A stretch of 64,000 bases of DNA, taken from Rhyacophila brunnea (Eukaryota > Arthropoda > Insecta > Trichoptera > Rhyacophilidae). This document shows, piece after piece, positions 34,100-45,529 of the stretch; positions within the stretch are counted from its first letter, which is position 1, and each line of letters opens with the position of its first letter. The translations under genes and the position numbers were made by a program. The notes under the pieces were generated by a model that saw only the letters and a program-made list of their open reading frames with translations, did not search any database and had not been told where the DNA came from. Location of the stretch: assembly GCA_022495005.1 (NCBI GenBank), contig JAGYXB010000460.1, positions 310,001 to 374,000 on the forward strand, read 5' to 3'.

Positions 34100-35530
34100 A
34101 TGTAAAACTGTCAAACAATATAAGTGAACAAATCTTCACATTTACAGAATGACATCGCAAATTGTCTACATGCAATAAAATTGGTCTTTTTGGCTTTTCG
34201 GATTCTATTCAAGAAATATATATGTGAAGAACTATCTACATGTCATATTAAGTGATTCAAAATGTAATTCTATTTTCATATAATGTACTAGCATTAATAA
34301 AAAAATCAAATAAAATTATTGAAATTAGGTAGTGATACCTCTCATATCCGGCACTCAGAAGGAGAACGGGAGAGGGCGGACTAGTGGATTTCTTTTCCGA
34401 AGCAGCTAGCAAACATTATGAAGATACGAGTTATCGTTTATTGAAAATACATTATTTTTGCAGCACCGCCCTTATTTATTCAGTCACTTGACGTAAACAT
34501 ATAAAAAAATATTATTGACTTTAACAGATTATGACAGATTATGACAAATTATATATCTCCGAAGATGTCTGAAACACGAAACAAAAGATGCCCGATTATA
34601 ATATATGACAAAGAAAATCAATCTTCTATATTCTACTCACAAACGCCCTTATCCTCCTGGAAAAAAACAAGGATGGAGCATTATTGCGAAGACAAAAGCA
34701 CGTCACCATACTTACCCAGACAGATTAAATTTTACTTTTCAAACTGGCTAGAGCTAAAATTGTACTATCACGGCATCTTAGTGTCTTTATGTTTGGTGAT
34801 AGTATGTTTTACATTTTTATATTGATTTTGTAAAACAATGGCTTTGTTTTATAGCCTAAAGGCCTTTTTAAATTTGTTTTTTTCACCAATGAGTTTATTA
34901 CGATGTAAAATTACTAATACTGATGAGGTATTTCATGAATATTGAAAATTCCTTTTCCTCTTGTTGCCAAAAACCTTTCTGCATTTATGAGATTAGTCCT
35001 TCGGGGAACGATTCCCTTGACTCATTAACTTTCAATTTTAAATTTTCTCTTCTAAATTAGATGAAAAACGTTATTTAGGTCGTATGATCATAATATGAGT
35101 GCGTACGTCAGTGTTAACATATACTAATAAATTTTGAAGTGCTATCATTATTATTATGATAACATTTTTCTTTTAATTCAAGCCTCGTAAAAATACTGCT
35201 TGAATATAATTTTAGACGTTGATTTTTTGCTATTAATTTTTACTTTCACGACTGAATTACGATACTTACATGAATAAGTATACTATCATAGTAATAAAAA
35301 GTAAGTTCATATTTGTGTAGAGGTAAAATAAATGTGATGCATAGAAAATGAAATGTAGAAAAGATTGATATAGCTTAACGGTAAAACTAGATTAATTAAT
35401 TGACTCTTAATATCGGAGCGTGTGATTGCGCTGTCACACGGATTTAACTATCAATAAAATATGAATCTATATAATAATATTATAAAAATGGATATCAGTA
35501 GTATATAAAAGATATTAAATATTAAAGCCT
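34100..35530. other. Unassigned AT-rich sequence
   Basis: No gene was recognised. The frame at 34541-34825 (MTNYISPKMSETRNKRCPII...) has some coding-like composition but no identifiable family or splice support. Confidence 0.25.
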
Positions 35531-35539
35531 TGTAAATGT

Positions 35540-36025
35540 ATTGGCTGCGATTTTTAGTGGCCTGTAATTTTAGGATGATTGTGGATATGAATTCTGGGGG
35601 AGGGCAGTTTAAATAATATTCGACCCAGGCACTAAACTTGATGTTGTTCTGCTTTATGGCTAGAGCAGGTCCCGGGTCATGCACTCACGCAATAGTAAGC
35701 GAATGGTACAGGTTGTTATTACTCGCACGTTATCCACTTATGAATGATGATGACAAGTTTGTAATATAAGACAGCCTATGCCGGTAACACGGCTTGATAT
35801 GTGGTCTAATTTAATTGACTGAGTGCGTTTGGACAACGGTCACACTGTAGCAAGTTGACACGGTCGTAGTCTACGAATAACTGACTTTATCAATCATGCG
35901 AGTCGACTGATGACCCGTGATTGCGTAGAGCGCCTGGACTTCGACAATAATTTTGATTATAGGTAGGAGGGAAATATTGTGATGAGGGCAACCATAATTA
36001 GTCCAATCATGTATATATTAGTAAT
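35540..36025 (+). repeat. Repeat family R, copy 3
   Basis: It begins tttttagtggcctgtaattt. Shared blocks are gtcatgcactcacgcaatag, tgaatgatgatgacaagttt, cactgtagcaagttgacacg, gtcgactgatgacccgtgat and ggtaggagggaaatattgtg. It resembles the 54.4-kb copy more than the 21.6-kb copy, so the family has at least two subfamilies. Confidence 0.8.
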
Positions 36026-37034
36026 TAGGGGGGCAAGTGTGATCTAACTATGTACATGATGAAATAATGTAGATGTAAAGTAAATACTGTAATTTAAGTA
36101 GTTTACAATTATTTACTAAAAAGATAAAACATAATAATTAAATGAAAATCAATGAAACAAGTACAGACATGGTATTTTATAACAATGGAGACTCGTGATC
36201 AATGTTCGCAGCGACAGGGAAATTATAAAAACATTATAGAAACATGGATACTCATCTGAACGTCTACCTATACGAAACTGGGAATAGAAACATACTTAGG
36301 TATTAAATCAATCAATTTCTAATTTCATCTATGAATGAGAGTTAGTAGTGTTATTTGCCTGAATTTTAAATTACAAAATAAGGTTGCCATTATTTCTGGA
36401 ATTTTAAATGACCCCAGACATGCTGTTAGGATGTATCTAAAATAATGGACGTAGGATCAAATCCTATCCATTCCAAGTTTTTTTATAAAGTTTTTCTAGT
36501 AAGTATCTATATTCTGAGGCAGTTAACAGTTGGATTTTTAATTAAAAGTGATACATTTTTAATCTCGTGTTTTTCAGTATTGATTAAAAACCAAAATTTA
36601 AAACATTAAGTATGGTTAATAAGTCATAACTAAAATAATTTTATTATTTCTGTACATAAGAGCAAGCTCAAATTAAGTCCAAAAAGAACATTTTCGAAAA
36701 AACACATTTAAGATTTTTCTTGCCCCTTAATATACTTACGGCGTCATTATTTTAGGGATTTCAGTTTTCTGTTAAGAATAGACTCAAAGTGTGAAATAAC
36801 CCTGACAGAAATGATAATTTAGTTTCAAAATATGTACTTAACTCATTTTCGACATAATTGGATTTAAGGCACTCTGGCCCTAACGTAGATATTATATTAC
36901 GTATTTATTTACAAACGGCACATACATATTAGAAAATATAAACAAAATATAAATAAATGGGATACATAAATATAAAACAATAAAACACAAAACATTTTGA
37001 TATTACAGTCAGGTTAAATAATAATATGATATAT

Positions 37035-37640
37035 TATTCTTCTTTTTCGGCCATATCCGCCCCTTAGTTGGAGCATATGAATACCACGAGGCGCCTACAA
37101 GAATTTATGTCGCATTCCAGTCGTCTTGCATCGTTCCAAGTCAAACCAGCATCTCGTAGCTCCGCCGTATACACTCTATAGATAGTATTTAACGGCCTTA
37201 TAGGATGCCGGAATCCAGTTGGCTTGAAGAAGAGGCAAGCCAGGTTGAAATTCTCTTCTGGCATCCGCAGCACGTGGCCGAAATAAGTCCAATGTCGTTT
37301 CTTCATTCTCAGCGTCATGAGAGGCTGCTTGGTCCGTTCTCTTTTCTTCTCGTTGCTCCTAAAGTCATACCACCAAACATCTGTTTTCGAAGCTCAGTAT
37401 ACGGTTGCTCTGAGTCTTCGTAAGGTAAAATATAAGCGTCGAATAGGCGGCATTTAGTTTTGACCGAGTACAATCGTCCAAGCATAAAAATAGCATATGA
37501 AAGATCATTTACTCCAGTGTTTGAGTGCCTGAACGGAGGTATTGAACATAGAAAAACTATTGAATCCTGAATTGAAAAGGTTACTGTGCATAAAAAATCT
37601 ATGTGATAGGGGTGACAGTTTTTGTCTTGTTGTCGCATAA
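37035..37640 (-). mobile_element. Non-LTR retrotransposon (LINE) 3' end with reverse-transcriptase C-terminal region
   Basis: The minus strand encodes, in two frames meeting near 37315, KTKCRLFDAYILPYEDSEQP and then MKKRHWTYFGHVLRMPEENF, with TAELRDAGLTWNDARRLECD near the end. The pattern 'K/R-W-x-x-(I/F)GHVLRMP ... GLTWNxARRL' is the conserved C-terminal tail after the reverse transcriptase in several LINE clades (clade not assigned). The 3' untranslated end reads catatgctccaactaagggg, then cggatatggccgaaaaagaa. Another copy of this 3' end lies at 60.1 kb. The frameshift means it is dead. Its 3' end resembles the tail of SINE-A. Confidence 0.8.
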
Positions 37641-38406
37641 CACTAGTTCATACTTGATAGTTCAGAATAGCCGAAGATTGAATTTTACATATTATTTTTG
37701 TTAAATCCTCGTGTGATTAAAATAATATGCAAAAAATCAAGAAACTTTTCAATTGCTAACGCCATTTATTCGTGATTCTTACGTCTTATTGACCTTCCAC
37801 CGTTTATCCCTATGGTTTATTTTTTTAAACTCTCTTCATTTTAATAATGAGTAAACAAAAATACAATCTTTCAAAGATCTAAAAATAAATAAGGCATCAG
37901 CCAAATTTAAATTTCATTTTTAAATTTCTTTTTAATTATTAAACCACAATCTCTAAATTTATTCGCATTCTCAAAATATTATTTTAAGTACCTGCCGACG
38001 AATGCTTTATCATTCTATATTTCAGCGTCATTATTTACACAGTTCTACAATAAATATTTGAGTATCTTTACTCAAGAAACCAGAAACTTTAATTACGCCT
38101 GTCAGTTGCTGTCTAAGTTACTTGGTCAACAATATTCAACGTAACCGCAATCTTATACTAAAACTTCTGTTTTTTTTAATTATTATTATATAACAGTAAA
38201 AAAAATTGCCTTCAAAATAAATATTAAAAATATTTTTTTATTTTATTTCATTTTTTTTATATTTGGAACATTACCTACATTTTTTGTAATTAGGACTAGG
38301 TAACAGTATTTACATTATTTCTTGTATCATCATAAATCCTTGTGTAATATATTAGAGCTCATTATTAGCTCATATTCATCTCGGTATATTTAATTTCACC
38401 AATTTT

Positions 38407-38512
38407 TGTCCGATATTAATAAAGTCATATTATGGACCTTCAAAGAGTAGAGGTTAACAGATTTTTGTTTATAGGCGAAATGGATGTTAGCCACTTCTTC
38501 AACCTATTATGC
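38407..38512 (-). repeat. SINE-A body fragment
   Basis: The stretch starts gtccgatattaataaagtca and continues tatggaccttcaaagagtag and gcgaaatggatgttagccac. It corresponds to the tail and body of SINE-A on the minus strand. The tRNA-like head is missing; unrelated GC-richer sequence follows from 38513. Confidence 0.7.
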
Positions 38513-39052
38513 CGGTGCTCCATTGGCACGCAAGTCAGACGATTTACAGTCTTCGGACTTTTTTTTCGCGTGGAGCACCCCAGATCTGCTGACTTTTTAA
38601 TCCGCAGACCAGGCTCGTTGGATTTCAAACATGTTTGATATTTTACTCTCCGAGTTGGTAGACTTCGTTCGTCGATCACTATGCAAATTCGATTTGACAT
38701 TAATGCGTAGTAATGATTATTCGGACTGAAAATAATTCTGTTATTGTTTAAAAATTTTCATTGATTATATGTTAATTTACACATTAGAAAATGAGAGATT
38801 TACCAATTATTTTTTTATTTGTATTTATGAAATTCATAAAATAAAACGTAAAACTTGTGTTGTTTTCACTGCTATATTACTTTATGCAAGTCTCAATAAT
38901 ATAAATAACATAAAATTGTAGGATTATCGGAAGACATTACGAGAATCGCAACTTTTCACTTTTGACAGCTAGACTTTTTTATTCGTTCGTTGATCAGTAG
39001 CAAATCATAGACAAATAGGACGATTAATTGTCCTCAAACTTTTGGCTCCCCA

Positions 39053-39178
39053 ATGAGGTTCCTAATCTGACTCCGAACACAAATTGAAAACTAATATGTG
39101 TATTTTCCAGACAAAGGAAACGAATCTGGCCCCCAGGAAATTATAAGCCGATACGTAAGCCGCTCGAGCATCGTAGGC
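39053..39178 (-). repeat. SINE-A head and partial body, diverged
   Basis: cacaaattgaaaactaatat, gtgtattttccagacaaagg, a degraded B-box region, attataagccgatacgtaag and ccgctcgagcatcgtagg correspond to the SINE-A minus-strand head. Substitutions are many, so this is an older insertion. Confidence 0.6.
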
Positions 39179-39337
39179 ACTAATTTATAGAGAAATCTGA
39201 TAACGATTCTTTTTAATGGACAGCATTTTTTCATATTAATAAATGACTATTTATTACAAGTATATACTCTTAAATTAATTTCTTTTAAACTTCTAGTACT
39301 TACCCAATTGTTAACTCACAGTACGTAATATGATAAT

Positions 39338-39735
39338 ATATATATATATATAGTATCTTAAGAGCGTACTTCAGTGAAACGGCAAATAATTTTCAACATT
39401 AGGTGCGACAAAAATTTCTCTTTAGTCGCCAATCGGAGACAGACAGTCGAGGTGTCCGTACGTCAATTTGTTTTGTCATGGCGTCAGATGAAAATATTCT
39501 TAAAATATTAAAAATGACGAAAAAACTTTACGTATGTACTTAAAAAAGAAGACATGTCAATGAATATACTATTATTATTAGTAATATAACAATAAACATA
39601 ACATCAAATGGACGCATTTTAGATTTTTATGACAAATTATATTTCGTTCGGCACGCGTCATTTACACAATCCGCGCATCGCCTAGCCACGATCTTTTTGA
39701 CCATGCCTCAACTGAAGTATAATAGCCTTAATATT
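39338..39735 (+). repeat. Repeat family D, copy 1 (inverse copy at 45.2 kb)
   Basis: After a (TA)n microsatellite at 39338-39352 the repeat reads cttcagtgaaacggcaaata, gtgcgacaaaaatttc, gccaatcggagac, agacatgtcaatgaatatac, aaatggacgcattttagatt, tatatttcgttcggcacgcg and ccatgcctcaactgaag. The same blocks occur inverted at 45165-45520. The class is unknown and there is no conserved ORF. The two copies could anneal or recombine to invert the intervening 5.4 kb, including the satellite. Confidence 0.75.
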
Positions 39736-39926
39736 CTTTCGACCACTTTTTTTTGATTTTAGTGTAATATATTGTATAAACATACATTCAGAGGAACCCA
39801 AAAGGTAGAAAACGTCTAAAAAATATATCTGAAAAGTTTTGCGGAAGCACTGAGAGGAATGAATTCAGTTTAAGAATAATTTCATTCAACTATGGATCGA
39901 TATGGTGTTATGGTTATTATGATCAT

Positions 39927-40125
39927 TGCATCTGTTCTATACTCAAGACTGCTATCGGCCGCTATCGGGGGCTATCGGGAGTAGTTATATCATATTATTT
40001 ATGTATTGAGGTATTATAATTATTACAATAAGTTAGTTGTAATTGTTACATTACATAAATATGACAACCTACCATCGATAACCGCCAATAGCGGCCGATA
40101 ACAGTCTTGTGTATATAATAGATGC
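39927..40125. mobile_element. ~200-bp palindromic MITE-like element
   Basis: The left arm is tgcatctgttctatactcaa, then gactgctatcggccgctat. The right arm on the minus strand is tgcatctattatatacacaa, then gactgttatcggccgctatt. The inverted repeats are about 40 bp with internal repeats of ctatcggSc. A partial left-half copy lies at 52.3 kb. Target duplication is not clear. Confidence 0.75.
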
Positions 40126-40969
40126 ACCGGCCAGTAATGATTGTGTTAACTAATAAATAATTACTTTTAAAACTGATTTTATTAAACGTAAAACTAGGCT
40201 CTATGTATTATATTAATGCACTAATAAAATATTACTACATTACAGCATAAAATCAGGGTCCAGATGTTTTAAATAATATTCATTCTAATATTCCATGTTT
40301 GATAATAATTTAAATAACGCAAAGAATGTCTTGTATATATGAATCTTTCATTATTATTATCCTAAGAGATTTTGGAAAATTCACTAACGGCTCATTTAAG
40401 CGATATTTTATTGTTATTTTTACATCTTCACTTCGAAATGTGCGCTACCGATTCATCTACCGTTTGAATTGACCACATTTCAGAAATTTTCAATGATTTT
40501 ACAGGTACGTGACGTTTATAACTGATATTTTCTCATATAGCGTATACAATTCGCCATACTTCTTTTAACATACAGCAGAATGGCGTCTTCGTCGCTTAAG
40601 ACCTTCTAATCCTTTATTTGACAAACGGATTCGATTATTTTTATTCAAATATCGTAATGTAGGCATTGGCGCACTTTTTTCCGGTGAAAAAACCATAATC
40701 CTGGTACAATTTACTACGTATAATATCTTTTGACAGCGGGGTACGCCACTGACGGCCATTTCATAGATAACGTGATATTCCAAATTTGATTTTTTTAAAA
40801 TACTTTGTGGCTGTTCACTCAATCTTTTTTTATGGAATAATTACCTAGGCTACTAATTTCCATACTAAAAAAGTTGCCATTGCAAACAATGAAAGAAATT
40901 AATACGAATTGTTATAGTTATCAAAATGTGTGATATTGTATAATATCTACCTATTTTTTCGTCCCTATC

Positions 40970-43644
40970 ATCATCAATCTTGACCTATACACTGCTGGAT
41001 GAAGGCCTCCTCAGCCTTATTCTACTCCTTACTTACACATGAATTGTTATATTTATCAAAATCAGTGATATAATATTATTATCTACCTATCTATATATAA
41101 TGCCATTATTATCACGAGCCTCAATAAATCCACTGCTGGATGAAGGCCTCTCTACGTTGATTGTATTCTTGACAGTATTGAATTTCTAATGTTATTTATT
41201 TACATATTCATATCGTCATCATAATCATCATCATCATCATCAACTAGGATCAATCCACTACTGGATGAAGGGTTCCGCAACCTGATTCTACTACTATCGG
41301 TTTAACGAATTTGTGATATTATACCTATTTCTATCATTCTTATATCATCGACCTGAACCAATCCACTGCTGGATAATGGCCTCCCTAGCCCGGTTCTACT
41401 CCTTTCTGTCATATGAATTGCTGTATTTATCAAAATCGGTGATATTATATTTAAAAACATATTCATATCGTCATCATCATCATCAACCAGGATCCATCCA
41501 CTGCTTAATAAAGACCTCCCTAGCCTGATTCTACTCCTTTTGTCATATGAATGTATGTATTTATCAAAATCTGTGATATTATATGTATCTACACATTCAT
41601 ATCGTCATCATCATCATCATCATTATCATATACCTGAACCAATCCACTGCTTAATAAAGACTCCCTTAGCCTAATTCTCCTCCTTTCTGTCATATGAATT
41701 TCTGTATTTATCAAAATCGGTGATATTATATTTATCTACATATTCATATCGTCATCATCATCATCATCATCGACCTGAACCAATCCACTGTTTAATAAAG
41801 ACCTCCCTAGCCAGATTCTACTCCTTTCTGTCATATGATTTTCTGTATTTATCAAAATCGGTGATATTATATTTATTTAAATATTCACATCGTCATCATC
41901 ATCATCAACCAGGATCCATCCACTGCTTAATAAAGACCTCCCTAGCTTGATTCTACACCTTTTGTCATATGAATGTATGTATTTATCAAAATCTGTGATA
42001 TTATATGTATCTACACATTCATATCGTCATCATCATCATTATCATATACCTGAACCAATCCACTGCTTAATAAAGACCCCCTTAGCCTAATTCTCCTCCT
42101 TTCTGTCATTTGAATTTTTGTATTTATCAAAATCGGTGATATTATATTTATCTACATATTCATATCGTCATCATCATCATCATCATCGACCTGAACCAAT
42201 CCACTGCTTAATTAAGACCTCCCTAGCCAGATTCTACTCCTTTCTGTCATAGGAATTTCTGTATTTATCAAAATCGGTGATATTATATTTATTTACATAT
42301 TCATATCGTCATCATCATCATCATTGACCTGAACCAATCCACTACTTAAAGACCTCCTTAGTCTGATTCTACTCCTTTCTGTCATATGCATTGCTGTATT
42401 TATCAAAATCGGTGATATTATATTTATCTACATATTCATATGGTCATTATCATTATCATCATCATTGACCTGAACCAATCCACTGCTTAACGCTTTCGCT
42501 GCTGAAGAGATAATGAGATTTTAATTGCCCCCTTTAAAATGCACGTTAATTACATCGATCGGCCGCCTGGTCATTACGCACCGCGTGCGTCTTCCGCGTC
42601 CAAAGTATTAATAAAGACCTCCCTAGCCAGATTCTACTTTTTTCTGTCATATGAATTGCTGTATTTATCAAAATCGGTGATATCATATTTATCTACATAT
42701 TCATATCGTCATCATCATCATCATCGACCTAAACCAATCCACTGCTTAATAAAGACCTCCCTAGCTTTATTCTACTCCTTTCTGTCATATGAATTGCTGT
42801 ATTTATCAAAATCGGTGATATTATATTTATTTACATATTCATATCGTCATTATCATCATTATCATCATTATCATCATCATCATCATCGACCTGAAACAAT
42901 CCACTGCTTAATAAAGACCTCGCTAGCCTGATTCTACTCTTTTCTGTCATATGAGTTTCTGTATTTATCAAAATCGGTGATATTATATTTATTTACATAT
43001 TCATATCGTCATCATCATCATCATCGACCTAAACCAATCCACTACTTAAAGACCTCCTTAGCCTGATTCTACCCCTTTCTGTGATATGAATTTCTGTATT
43101 TATCAAAATCGGTGATATTACATTTATCTACATATTCATATCGTCATCATCATCAACCAGGATCAATTCACTACTGGATGAAGAGTTCCGCAACCTGATT
43201 CTACTACTATATTATACCTATTTCTATCGTCCTTATCATCATTGACTTGAACCCATCTATTGCTGGATAAAGGCCTCCCATGCCTGATTCTACTCCTTTC
43301 TGTCATTTGAATTGCTGTATTTATCAAAATCGGTGATAATATATTATATCTATTTATATTTCCATTATTATTATGAACCTGAATCAATCCACCGGTGGAT
43401 GAAGGCCTCTCTAAGTTGTTTGAATTTCTGTCGGTCATATGAATTACTATATTTATCAAAATTGCTGATATTATATTTTCACATTCATAATATCGTCATT
43501 ATCATCATCAACCAAGATTAATCCACTGCTGGATGAAGGTTATCCCAACCTAATTCTACTCTTCTTGGTCATATAAACTGCATTTTTTTTTTTAATTTGT
43601 GATTTTATATACCCACCCATTTATATCGTCATTATCGTCATCAA

Positions 43645-43675
<31 letters not shown>

Positions 43676-43720
43676 TTTTAAGCTGATTCCACATCTTAAG
43701 ATCTTATAAATTCCTATTCT
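40970..43720 (-). repeat. Tandem array (~20 units) derived from the 3' end of an RTE-type LINE
   Basis: Units of roughly 130-150 bp repeat ctgaaccaatccactgctta, gacctccctagcc, ttctactcctttctgtcata, tatttatcaaaatcggtgat and attcatatcgtcatcatc, with a variable (ATC)n run in each. On the minus strand the core encodes DRKEWNQAREAFIQQWI-like residues, the C-terminus of RTE-type ORFs (compare DREKWKQFEKVFIQ at 56.4 kb), followed by the (GAT)n tail typical of RTE 3' ends. The central units are the most uniform; the outer ones are diverged. Apparent ORFs on the plus strand (for example 42539-42931) are repeat translations, not genes. Confidence 0.88.
42491..42607. mobile_element. Short TTAA-target element (117 bp), copy 2, inside the tandem array
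   Basis: It is inserted at a TTAA in one satellite unit. Neighbouring units read cactgcttaataaagacc without it; here TTAA occurs on both sides (42487-42490 and 42608-42611). The ends are cgctttcgctgctgaagag and, on the minus strand, tactttggacgcggaagacg: imperfect inverted repeats sharing CTTT..GC.GAAGA. It is homologous to the 28988-29102 insert. Confidence 0.85.
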
Positions 43721-43739
43721 TATCAGATATAATATGTAT

Positions 43740-44510
43740 TGCTTCATTGTTTATCAACATTTGTCTCGATATGAATGTCCCGCACCGGGAAACTATATTG
43801 TTTAAGGTTAATTTTTAAAACAAAATATGATTTTTAAAATATTATTCTGTGGCTCCAAGCATTTATTTTTTATAGACAATGAAACAAAATAATGTTTAAA
43901 TTAAATTTTTATGCTGCTAACCTTTTTCTATTATGTAATTGGGACCCGAAAGAGATTAATATTCGCGTTATATTGGATCGCTATTTATGATAATCACGAT
44001 TGATATGTATAACTATTTATCATATTTAAATGCACATACCTACACATATATTGTATTAAAATTAAAATGACAGTGGTAGCAATCGGCGATTGCCAGTTGT
44101 TTTGCTAGGCTTAGCAGCCTGAAATGGTGTCAAATGATATTGAGAAGGCCAGACTCCAGAATAGACTACGCACATGACTCCAAATTTGTATTTGCAGTGA
44201 CGACATGCATATCGTAAAACTGATAAATCAGATAAATTTTCAATTGTCTGACGTGAATGAAAATCCATCCCGAAGGGAAAACTATGGCGCCGTCTATACA
44301 CGCTTTACAATTATTATATTAAAATCCAACACTAAGTCACTATGATGAAAAGCTGTCTGCAAGACCTAGCGAGACAGACTGGCGAGAGCCAGCTGACTCA
44401 GCTAGTATGACATAATTACCTTATTAAACATAATATTCCACGTCCACGGAATTTTAGCCCTGGCATGACCTGAGAAAATGTTGAAAGACTTGCAAGCGCG
44501 TATCCGGATA
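43740..44510. other. Unassigned sequence
   Basis: Nothing delimited. The minus ORF at 44062-44301 includes YACRHCKYKFG but no recognisable domain, and a shifted frame looks equally plausible. Confidence 0.25.
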
Positions 44511-44513
44511 TTT

Positions 44514-44850
44514 GTACGTAAACAGTTCACCGCAGGACACTTATGCGCAGTACGTGAAACATGAGTTCGTGTAACATTTAAACAAAAATAAAAAAGTTCG
44601 CATTTGTACGTATACTACTACATGTGGCGAATTTTATGAGATGTCATTACTGGGTTAGGTTAGGTTAGGGTTAATCTGATTGGAACAGTTCTATTTGCAA
44701 ACTATCGCCGCATTTTGTAAGATACGTACAAATGTATTCCACGGTGAAATGTTCAACGAAGAACTCGTCATTTGATAAAATGTTATACGAACTCATGTTT
44801 CACGTACTGCGGTGCACGAATAAGTATCCCACGATGAACTGCATACGTAC
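44514..44850. mobile_element. MITE-like element with ~70-bp inverted repeats and internal TTAGG run
   Basis: The left arm is gtacgtaaacagttcaccgc followed by gcgcagtacgtgaaacatga, gttcgtgtaacattt. The right arm on the minus strand is gtacgtatgcagttcatcgt followed by accgcagtacgtgaaacatg, agttcgtataacattt. The best matching 33-bp core is at 44547-44579 and 44778-44810. The interior includes ggttaggttaggttaggg at 44653-44670. No ORF, and no target duplication was found. Confidence 0.78.
44653..44670 (+). repeat. Short interstitial TTAGG run
   Basis: Three consecutive TTAGG units with a partial unit on each side sit in the middle of the inverted-repeat element at 44514-44850. TTAGG is the telomere repeat of most insects. 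The run is too short to indicate a telomere. Confidence 0.7.
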
Positions 44851-45164
44851 AACTTACATGTAACCGATAAAACTCTCTCTAAAAATATCGTCGATGCAAT
44901 AAAACATTTTTTTGCATAAAAATAAATATGGTTCCAAGTAAAAAACATTTTATCTCCAATATTTATATAAATATATTATAATAGTTCTTAAACTAAGTTA
45001 TTCTTGTAAATTGCACTTGAACTGAGTTATTTATTTTGACAGCACTTTGAAGCCATAATCGACTTTCTGAAAACTGGTTTACAACCCTCAACGTAAATGA
45101 ATCATGTCAAAACCATTATAATAGATTTCGACCAATAATTAGTTTTCGACAAGTTAAGGCTATA

Positions 45165-45520
45165 CCTCAGTTGAGGCATGGTCTAAAAAGATCGTGGCTA
45201 ATGACGCATGCCGAACGAAATATAATTTGTCATATAAATCCAACATGCGTCCATTTAATGTTCTGTTTATTGTTCTATTAGTAACAATAATAATATATTC
45301 ATTGACATGTTTTCTTTTAATGGTAACTAAAACTACCAAGTAAATGGGTAACGTTTTTTAGTGATCTTTACACGATTTAAAAATTAATACCCACGTGGCC
45401 ATCACGAAACAAATTGACATATTCACAGCTCTACTTTCGCTCTCCGATTGCCAGCATGTCCAAAATTTCGTCGCACCTATAGTTGAAAATTGTTTGCCGT
45501 TTCACTGAAGCACCCTCTTA
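45165..45520 (-). repeat. Repeat family D, copy 2
   Basis: This is the inverse of the 39.4-kb copy. Plus-strand blocks are acctcagttgaggcatggtc, aaaagatcgtggct, gcatgccgaacgaaatataa, atgcgtccatttaatgttct, ttcattgacatgttttcttt, and near the end gtcgcacctatagttgaaaa, tgtttgccgtttcactgaag. It carries the palindrome cctcagttgagg. No coding sequence. Confidence 0.75.
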
Positions 45521-45529
45521 AATTAATAA

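Noticed and set aside
37205..37423. Plus-strand ORF at 37.2-37.4 kb
   Set aside because: It is antisense to the LINE reverse-transcriptase tail, which has recognisable motifs on the minus strand.
41313..43521. Several histidine-rich plus-strand ORFs (for example 42539-42931)
   Set aside because: They are translations of the tandem array, whose (ATC)n runs give poly-His; the same units recur in all frames and on the other strand they are LINE 3' ends.
40970..43720. CRISPR-like array
   Set aside because: Repeats and spacers do not alternate; whole ~140-bp units are similar, contain LINE 3' sequence, and the genome is eukaryotic.
44062..44301. Cysteine-containing minus ORF (YACRHCKYKFG)
   Set aside because: No domain pattern beyond two CxxC-like residues, another frame is equally open nearby, and no splice or promoter support.
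44651..44675. Telomere
   Set aside because: Only three TTAGG units, inside an inverted-repeat element, with ordinary sequence on both sides.
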